Positions 58,635-64,000 of a DNA stretch of 64,000 nt are shown one piece after another. The first letter of the stretch is position 1. Every line of letters starts with the position of its first letter. The stretch is from Flavonifractor porci (GTDB taxonomy: Bacteria > Bacillota > Clostridia > Oscillospirales > Oscillospiraceae). Both the position numbers and the translations under genes were made by a program. Under the pieces are notes generated by a model. It was not told the DNA's origin. It saw only the letters and a list, made by a program, of their open reading frames with translations, and made no database searches. Where the stretch lies: positions 1-64,000 of the forward strand of contig NZ_JBBHLB010000010.1 in NCBI RefSeq assembly GCF_037572415.1, given 5' to 3'.

Positions 58635-58758
58635 GCTGTCCTTCCTTTCTGAATCAATGTCATCATAATCTGTCATAAACCCCCGCGTATCAGATACGGC
58701 GGGGGAAGGCGCGCCCGGCATCCCGCCAGGCTGTAATTCCAGTCATATGTGTAAGTGT

Positions 58759-58787
58759 ATTATATCTGTACGCTAAAGTTTTTGCAA
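58759..58787 (-). promoter_or_regulatory. Promoter of pyc
   Basis: Minus-strand TTGCAA (58782-58787) and TATAAT (58759-58764) are separated by 17 bases. Confidence 0.72.
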
Positions 58788-58844
58788 TCATTTTTTGGCG
58801 GAATTGCAATTCTTGGCGGGAACAACAGGAATTGCAGGGGCCGC

Positions 58845-58873
58845 TTGCCGGGAAATAGGAAATATGCTACACT
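58845..58873 (+). promoter_or_regulatory. Promoter of recG
   Basis: TTGCCG (58845-58850) and TACACT (58868-58873) are separated by 17 bases, 24 bases before the recG ATG. Confidence 0.65.
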
Positions 58874-58897
58874 GAATTATGCAAAAGAGGTGAGATC

Positions 58898-60985
58898 ATG
58901 TCGCTGACATTAAAGACTGGCGTGGAGGCCCTGCCTGGGGTGGGACCAGCCCGGGCCAAAGCGCTGGCCCGGCTGGGGCTGACTACCGCGGGTGATCTGC
59001 TGGGCTACTATCCCCGGGACTACGAGGACCGGCGGAAGAGCGCTTCCATCGCCTCGGCGCCGGCGGATGTGCCGGTATGCCTCACTCTGATGGTGGCCGA
59101 GCCGCCCCGGCTCTCCCGCATCCGAAAGGGGCTGGAGCTGGTGAAGGTGCGCATGGTGGACGATACCGGCAGCCTCACCGCCACCTTTTTCAATCAAGCC
59201 TATTTGAAGGATGCCCTGCGGACGGGGGAAACTTACGTCTGTTTCGGCAAGGTGGAAGGTGAGGGCAGCCGGCGGCAGATGACCAACCCGGTGTGCGAGC
59301 GGGTGGATCGGGTGCGCTTCACCGGCGGCATTTTGCCGGTATATTCCCTGACCCACGGGGTGTCCAACAACCTGCTGGCGGGGCTTACCCTCCGGTGTGT
59401 GGAGGAGTGTGCCGCCCAGGTGGAGGAGAGTCTGCCCCATGACCTGCGGCAGGCCCACCAGCTGGCCGAGGCCGAGTTTGCGGTCCGCAATGTCCACTTC
59501 CCCGCCGATGAGGATGCCCTGGCGGTGGCCCGTCGTCGGCTCATCTTTGAGGAGCTGTTCTACCTCACCTGCGGCATGGCCCTGCTGCGTACCCGGCGGG
59601 ACAAGGCCGCAGGGCTGCCCTTTGAACAGTTCCCGGAGGAGAATTTTCTGAATCTGCTGCCTTTTGCCCTCACCGGGGCACAGCGGCGGGTGATTGGGGA
59701 GATGACTGCGGATCTTACCTCAGGCTCCCCCATGAACCGGCTGGTCCAGGGGGACGTGGGCTCGGGCAAGACCATGCTGGCGGCCTATGGAGCCTGGCTG
59801 GCGGCGAAAAACGGGTACCAGTGTGCCCTGATGGCTCCCACCGAGCTGTTGGCTGAGCAGCACTACCGCTCTTTGGCTCCCTTGCTGGAGCGGGCCGGGC
59901 TGCGGGTGGGGCTGCTCACCGGCGCGGTGAAGGGCAAGGCACGCAAGACGGTGTATGCCGCCCTGGAGCGCGGCGAGCTGGATCTGGCCATCGGCACCCA
60001 CGCTCTTTTGAGCGAAGGGGTGACCTTTGCCAGATTGGGTTTGGTGGTCACCGACGAGCAGCACCGCTTTGGCGTGGGTCAGCGGGCTGCCCTGGCGGCC
60101 AAGGCCAACGGCACCCCCCACGTGCTGGTCATGTCGGCCACACCCATCCCCCGTACCCTGGCCCTCATCATTTACGGCGACCTGGACGTGTCGGTGGTGG
60201 ACGAGCTGCCTCCCGGCCGCTCCCCGGTGGAGACCTATGTGGTGGGAGAGGACAAGCGGCAGCGGATGTACAATTTTGTGCGCAAGCTGGTGGGAGAGGG
60301 CCGTCAGGCCTATATTGTCTGCCCTGCTGTGGAGGAGGGAGAGACGGATGGAGAGGAGCCGGGTCCCGGCAGCCCGGCGGCTGACCTGAAGGCCGCCGTC
60401 ACCTACGCCCAGACCCTCCAGACTCAGGTTTTTCCCGACCTGCGGGTGGGACTGGTCCACGGAAAAATGAAGAGCAAGGAGAAGGACACGGTCATGACCG
60501 CCTTTGCCACCGGGGAGCTGGATGTGCTGGTGTCCACCACCGTCATCGAGGTGGGGGTGGATGTGCCCAACGCCGCCCTGATGATCGTGGAGAACGCCGA
60601 CCGCTTCGGCCTTTCTCAGCTCCATCAGCTGCGGGGCCGGGTGGGCCGTGGCAGGCACCAGTCTTACTGCGTGCTGGTCACTTCCACCCGCAGCCAGGAC
60701 AGCCGGGAACGACTGCGGGTCTTGTCAAAAACCAACGATGGGTTTAAAATCGCGGAGGAGGATCTGCGCCTCCGTGGCCCGGGCGACTTTTTCGGCTCCC
60801 GCCAGCACGGCCTGCCTCAGCTGGGTATTGCCGATCTGGCGGGGGATATGCGGGTGCTGAAGGAGGCTCAGACTGCCGCCGAGGAGCTGCTTCGCTCCGA
60901 TCCCGGCCTGATTCTGCCGGAGCACGCCGGACTGCTGGGGCGGGTAAAACGCCTCTTTGCCGAGCAGGGGGACGTATTCAATTAA
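58898..60985 (+). CDS. recG: ATP-dependent DNA helicase RecG
   Basis: RecG remodels stalled replication forks and Holliday junctions. The 695-residue protein has an N-terminal wedge domain (GVEALPGVGPARAKALARLG and OB fold), Walker A GDVGSGKT, the DEQH box DEQHRFGVGQR, SATPIPRTLAL and the C-terminal TRG-type motif (FGSRQHGLPQL). Length and motifs are standard. Confidence 0.97.
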   Translation: MSLTLKTGVEALPGVGPARAKALARLGLTTAGDLLGYYPRDYEDRRKSASIASAPADVPVCLTLMVAEPPRLSRIRKGLELVKVRMVDDTGSLTATFFNQAYLKDALRTGETYVCFGKVEGEGSRRQMTNPVCERVDRVRFTGGILPVYSLTHGVSNNLLAGLTLRCVEECAAQVEESLPHDLRQAHQLAEAEFAVRNVHFPADEDALAVARRRLIFEELFYLTCGMALLRTRRDKAAGLPFEQFPEENFLNLLPFALTGAQRRVIGEMTADLTSGSPMNRLVQGDVGSGKTMLAAYGAWLAAKNGYQCALMAPTELLAEQHYRSLAPLLERAGLRVGLLTGAVKGKARKTVYAALERGELDLAIGTHALLSEGVTFARLGLVVTDEQHRFGVGQRAALAAKANGTPHVLVMSATPIPRTLALIIYGDLDVSVVDELPPGRSPVETYVVGEDKRQRMYNFVRKLVGEGRQAYIVCPAVEEGETDGEEPGPGSPAADLKAAVTYAQTLQTQVFPDLRVGLVHGKMKSKEKDTVMTAFATGELDVLVSTTVIEVGVDVPNAALMIVENADRFGLSQLHQLRGRVGRGRHQSYCVLVTSTRSQDSRERLRVLSKTNDGFKIAEEDLRLRGPGDFFGSRQHGLPQLGIADLAGDMRVLKEAQTAAEELLRSDPGLILPEHAGLLGRVKRLFAEQGDVFN

Positions 60986-61008
60986 CAGAAAAGGAACGAA
61001 ACTGTTTT

Positions 61009-61395
61009 ATGGACCGTATGGAAGAAACCAAGGGTCTGCGTGAGCGGACCGATATCCACTTTAACTGCTGCCAGTCGGTGCTGGTGCCTTTTGCAGACCA
61101 GTGCGGACTGAGCAAGGAGGCGGCCTATCAGCTGGGGGCCCACTTCGGAGCCGGCATGAAGCACGGCGGCACCTGCGGCGCGGTGACCGGGGCCCTGATG
61201 GCCCTGGGTATGGCGGAGGCCGACAACAACGCCGCTCTGGAGCTGATGCGCCGGTTCCGGGCGCACAATCAGGCTCTGGACTGCGCCACCTTGCTGCGGT
61301 TGGCGTCCGAGCGGGGCGAAGAACGCAAGTGCCACTGCGATCGGATGGTATATGAAGCGGTGGAGCTGCTGGAAGAGCAGCTGGAGCAGAAATGA
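61009..61395 (+). CDS. C_GCAxxG_C_C family redox/metal protein
   Basis: This 128-residue protein has the motifs FNCCQSVL, GGTCGAVTGALMALG and KCHC, the pattern of the C_GCAxxG_C_C family, thought to bind a metal or act in redox. It is 23 bases past recG and probably co-transcribed; a terminator follows. Confidence 0.88.
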   Translation: MDRMEETKGLRERTDIHFNCCQSVLVPFADQCGLSKEAAYQLGAHFGAGMKHGGTCGAVTGALMALGMAEADNNAALELMRRFRAHNQALDCATLLRLASERGEERKCHCDRMVYEAVELLEEQLEQK

Positions 61396-61404
61396 GCATG
61401 AAAA

Positions 61405-61446
61405 GGGGCTCGGCCTGTTCACACAAAACAGGCCGGGCCCCTTTTT
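61405..61446. terminator. Bidirectional terminator after the C_GCAxxG_C_C gene
   Basis: GGGGCTCGGCCTGTT pairs with AACAGGCCGGGCCCC (one G-T pair) and is followed by TTTTT. The A run upstream allows minus-strand use for the sigma operon. Confidence 0.88.
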
Positions 61447-61452
61447 GTCGGT

Positions 61453-62826
61453 TTAATTCAAAGAAAGCACGATGAGGGTATCCAAAGTGGTGACATGGTA
61501 ATCCAGAATCTCCAGCTCCACCTGATCGAAGGGATAGTCTTTCAGGGGAATGGACTCTTCAAAGATGCCCTCGACCTCCGTGCCGCTCTCATCCATGGCA
61601 ATGGTGTGGGAGGCCATATTGAAGTCGTATTCGCTCCCGTCGGGTGCCCGGCAGGTGGGACCCACCACCTGGCGGAACATCATGCCGTCCGCCAGGGTGG
61701 GGGCCCGGAAGGTGAGGGTGGGGATACCGTCTATTTCCTCGATGCGGGCCAGGGTGATGCCGTCGGGCAGAGGATCGGTCCGGCCGGTGGTCAGATCCAC
61801 CGTGACCCAGTGCTCCTCCTTGTCCTGCCAGATGGCCCCTTCGATATGGAGGGTCAGGTGCTGGGCATCCTCAAAATAGCTGCTCTCGAAGCGGTAAGAG
61901 GTGACCCGGGGGGAGCCGCCGGAGCCGTGGGCAACCAGCCCCTGGGGCCGGTCATAGCGCACGCCCTTGTCGTCCTCCAGCCAGCAGCTCAGGCTGTGGA
62001 GTTGGGCGGCGTTGGCTTCGTCCTCCTGGATGTCCACCCGGACGTGGGTGGGGTAGATCTCCAGTCCCACCACCTTCAGCTGCTGGCCGTCCAGGGTAAA
62101 GGGCTGGTCCAGGGTGATCTGGCTGCCCTGGCTGGTAAAGTTGGGATCGAATTGCAAGGTAAAGGAGAAGTTGGCCACCGCTTCCGGCTCGGCGGGGGAA
62201 TCATCCCACAGGCCGGAACCTTTCGACGGAGCAGCGGCTTCGGTGTCGTCTGCCGCCCACACCTTGTAGTCCAGAATCAGGGTATCGGGGACGTCCTCCT
62301 CCTGGAAGTCGATGGAGATCCGCCGCAGCCCCTTCGGGTCGCTGGGGGTCTGGGGGAAGGAGAGGCTGACGGAGGCCTGCTGGCCGTCGGCCATACGGAT
62401 ATCCCCGGAGCCGTCCAGATGGGAATAGCGGTCGCTGTGGAGGGAGAAAAAGACGTTGACCTGCTTCTGATCCACGATAAGATACTCCACTGTCATAGTC
62501 ACGTCGCTGTCGGTCTGGCTCTGTGCTACCCGCTGGACGTATTCGTGCTCAATGGCGGCTTTCAGGCTGGGGGAGAAGGCAACGGCGGCGGTAAGCTCCT
62601 TCAGGATGGGGATGTTGGAGCAGGCCAGGGCAAAGGGGGTCACCAGGTTGACCAGCAGCACAAAGACGGCAAACATAGCGGCCACGCTGCTGGCGGGGGC
62701 TGCGATCCAGCGGCTCAGCCGGCGGCGCCGACATCTGGCTCTGGCCCGGGGCAGGGCGGACTCCAGCCCGGGGGGCGTCTGCTCCAGCTCATCCAGGAGC
62801 AGGCGGTATTCTTCCATACGGTCCAT
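61453..62826 (-). CDS. DUF4179-type membrane anti-sigma factor
   Basis: The 457-residue protein has an N-terminal cytoplasmic segment of about 45 residues (MEEYRLLLDELEQTP...), one membrane segment (about 46-70), then the characteristic DUF4179 region (FALACSNIPILKELTAAVAFSPSLKAAIEHEYVQ) and a large extracytoplasmic beta-rich part. It lies 3 bases after an ECF sigma gene, so it likely restrains that sigma factor. Confidence 0.88.
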   Translation of the reverse strand: MDRMEEYRLLLDELEQTPPGLESALPRARARCRRRRLSRWIAAPASSVAAMFAVFVLLVNLVTPFALACSNIPILKELTAAVAFSPSLKAAIEHEYVQRVAQSQTDSDVTMTVEYLIVDQKQVNVFFSLHSDRYSHLDGSGDIRMADGQQASVSLSFPQTPSDPKGLRRISIDFQEEDVPDTLILDYKVWAADDTEAAAPSKGSGLWDDSPAEPEAVANFSFTLQFDPNFTSQGSQITLDQPFTLDGQQLKVVGLEIYPTHVRVDIQEDEANAAQLHSLSCWLEDDKGVRYDRPQGLVAHGSGGSPRVTSYRFESSYFEDAQHLTLHIEGAIWQDKEEHWVTVDLTTGRTDPLPDGITLARIEEIDGIPTLTFRAPTLADGMMFRQVVGPTCRAPDGSEYDFNMASHTIAMDESGTEVEGIFEESIPLKDYPFDQVELEILDYHVTTLDTLIVLSLN

Positions 62827-62829
62827 GGT

Positions 62830-63294
62830 TCAAGCCTCCTCGCTTAATTCCAATTTCAGCAGGGACAGGGCTTTGCGCTGCCGGGTGGAGACGGTGCCGG
62901 TTGGGATATCCAGGGCTTCCGCTGTCTCCGCCAGGGTGAGACCCTGGAAGTAGCGCAGGATGATGACTGCCCGCAGGTCCCGGGGCAGGCGGCCCACCGC
63001 CTCTCTCAGTGGCAGGGCATCGTAGGCCTCGGCCGAAGTCTCGGGCAACTCCTCCACCGCCAACTCCCGCTTGCGGCGTCGGAGCTCGGCGTTGCAGGCG
63101 TTGATGAGAATGCGGGTGAGCCAGGTATTGAAGTGTTCCGGCTGGCGCAGCCGCCTATAATGCAGCAGCCCCAGATAGATGGCCTCGTCCACCGCATCCA
63201 GGGCATAGGCCTCGCTGCCCAGATAGAGCCAGGCGGTGCGGTACAGCCGGGGCTTCAGGGCCTCGGCACGGGTCGCAAATTCCTGTTCGGTCAA
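62830..63294 (-). CDS. ECF-type RNA polymerase sigma factor (SigV/RsiV-type layout)
   Basis: The 154-residue protein has region 2 (about 15-80; LGSEAYALDAVDEAIYLGLLHY... FNTWLTRILINACNAELRRRK) and region 4 (about 95-148; LPRDLRAVIILRYFQGLTLAETAEALDIPTGTVSTR). TTG start at 63294 with a G-rich ribosome site 8 bases upstream. Partner of the DUF4179 protein. Confidence 0.9.
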   Translation of the reverse strand: MTEQEFATRAEALKPRLYRTAWLYLGSEAYALDAVDEAIYLGLLHYRRLRQPEHFNTWLTRILINACNAELRRRKRELAVEELPETSAEAYDALPLREAVGRLPRDLRAVIILRYFQGLTLAETAEALDIPTGTVSTRQRKALSLLKLELSEEA

Positions 63295-63351
63295 GGGTGG
63301 CGCCCCCCTTTCTGCCTATTAGAGTATTTGGCGGGCCCTTTTCATTGCGTG

Positions 63352-63397
63352 GCGCGAAAAAATCAGCCGCGCCGCAAATTGCATCTGCGGCGCGGCT
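63352..63397 (-). terminator. Terminator after the FUSC-like gene
   Basis: AGCCGCGCCGCA pairs with TGCGGCGCGGCT (12 bp), and the minus strand continues GATTTTTTCG. It closes the FUSC-like gene. Confidence 0.85.
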
Positions 63398-63401
63398 GTT
63401 A

Positions 63402-64000
63402 TCATGCGTTCGCCAGGGTCTGGGCGTTTTCCATATAACGGCGGACCACATAGCACAGTTCCCCTTCGGGCAGCGTCTCCACCGGGACGCCGTTCAGATC
63501 GGTGAGGGGACAGATCCGGGCGCCAAGGGCGGCGGCCACGCTGTCCAGGGCGGTCTGCTCCTCCGGAGTGACGGCCCCCGACTGGATGAGCCCTTCTGTC
63601 TGCTCCAGTTCGGAGAACATATTCCACAGGATCACCAGCCGTTTCCGGTGGTAGTCGGCCTCCTCCGGAGACTGGTGGTCGGTGTACTGAGCAGCTTCAT
63701 GATAGACCATATGGAACTGGGAGAGCAGTTCGCTGAACAGGGCGGGGTCCACCGGTTGGCGGAGGCTGCGGCGGATGACTTCCCAGTAGTAGGCCTGGAG
63801 CCGGTAGAGTTCTTGGAAATTCCGGCGGAACTGGGGTTCCTTCCGGTTGGGCAGCAGGAAGGTGTTGACCACCAGCACCAGCGCCACCGCCATACCCAGA
63901 TACATGAGCCGCAGGCCGATGGCTTCGGTCTCCTGTACCGTCAAAGTGGCCATGGTGAGGGCGAAGGAGGTGGAGAAGATGGGGTGGACCCAGGTGCCGG
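63402..64000 (-). CDS. FUSC-family (aromatic acid exporter-like) membrane protein, C-terminal part
   Basis: The gene runs off the window. The frame is open up to base 64000 with no needed start, and the residues GTWVHPIFSTSFALTMATL upstream of the internal Met at 63953 fit a FUSC transmembrane segment. A second membrane segment (about LGMAVALVLVVNTFLLP) is followed by a C-terminal cytoplasmic helical domain of about 150 residues. The N-terminus is outside the window. Confidence 0.78.
   Translation of the reverse strand, partial: GTWVHPIFSTSFALTMATLTVQETEAIGLRLMYLGMAVALVLVVNTFLLPNRKEPQFRRNFQELYRLQAYYWEVIRRSLRQPVDPALFSELLSQFHMVYHEAAQYTDHQSPEEADYHRKRLVILWNMFSELEQTEGLIQSGAVTPEEQTALDSVAAALGARICPLTDLNGVPVETLPEGELCYVVRRYMENAQTLANA

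Noticed and set aside
55014..58652. A 1212-codon open frame antisense to pyc
   Set aside because: It is a GC-codon-bias shadow; the pyruvate carboxylase motifs are on the other strand and the translation has no recognisable domain.
58635..58721. N-terminal extension of pyc from 58721
   Set aside because: The extension contains no family sequence and lacks a ribosome site, while ATG 58634 has one and begins the biotin carboxylase fold.
1..64000. CRISPR arrays, tRNA or rRNA genes
   Set aside because: No regularly spaced direct repeats and no cloverleaf-like or ribosomal RNA sequence were recognised; short tRNA-like pieces could be missed by eye.

Overview
The window is chromosomal DNA from a high-GC Gram-positive gut anaerobe, most likely an Oscillospiraceae (Flavonifractor, Lawsonibacter or Pseudoflavonifractor type). 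This is inferred from the glgBCDAP glycogen operon, a T-box leader, an LTA-synthase-like enzyme, LCP and PadR families, strong GGAGG ribosome binding sites, sigma-A promoters with 16-17 bp spacers and the rpsF-ssb-rpsR order. The genus is not proven.

Layout. 1-1900: an ECF sigma / membrane anti-sigma pair. 1.9-10.7 kb: the minus-strand operon glgB-glgC-glgD-glgA-glgP for glycogen synthesis and breakdown. 10.8-20.7 kb: a DD-carboxypeptidase, a MobA-like protein, a polar amino acid ABC transporter, an amidase, an LCP envelope enzyme and a SsuA/TauA-type ABC transporter. 20.7-24.5 kb: an FAD oxidoreductase and an SLC13-like transporter, divergent from a LysR regulator with two clear operator repeats. 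24.6-31 kb: an LTA-synthase-like enzyme, cysteine synthase and the methionine importer MetNIQ, with a Met-type T-box placed only in front of metQ. 31-33.2 kb: rpsF-ssb-rpsR and a secreted PepSY protein.

33.3-46.15 kb holds a compact PBSX/Mu-like contractile-particle cluster: small and large terminase, portal, protease/scaffold, capsid, connectors, sheath, tube, tail chaperones with a -1 frameshift signal, LysM protein, hub, spike, wedge, baseplate J and a DUF2313-like protein. It has no integrase, replication, repressor, lysis or tail-fibre gene in the window, and only a 170-residue ORF where the tape measure should be. It may be a domesticated or gene-transfer-agent-like element, or a defective prophage.

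46.2-53.9 kb is an 11-gene operon: a PadR regulator followed by five tandem copies of a two-gene membrane cassette. It is driven by a fully consensus promoter buried in a 45-bp perfect palindrome. 54-64 kb carries a D-2-hydroxyacid dehydrogenase, pyruvate carboxylase (with a duplicated 3' end beside it), RecG, a C_GCAxxG_C_C protein, a second ECF sigma / DUF4179 anti-sigma pair and the C-terminal part of a FUSC-like membrane protein that runs off the window end.

No tRNA, rRNA, CRISPR array or intact insertion sequence was recognised. All family calls come from reading motifs; no database search was run.
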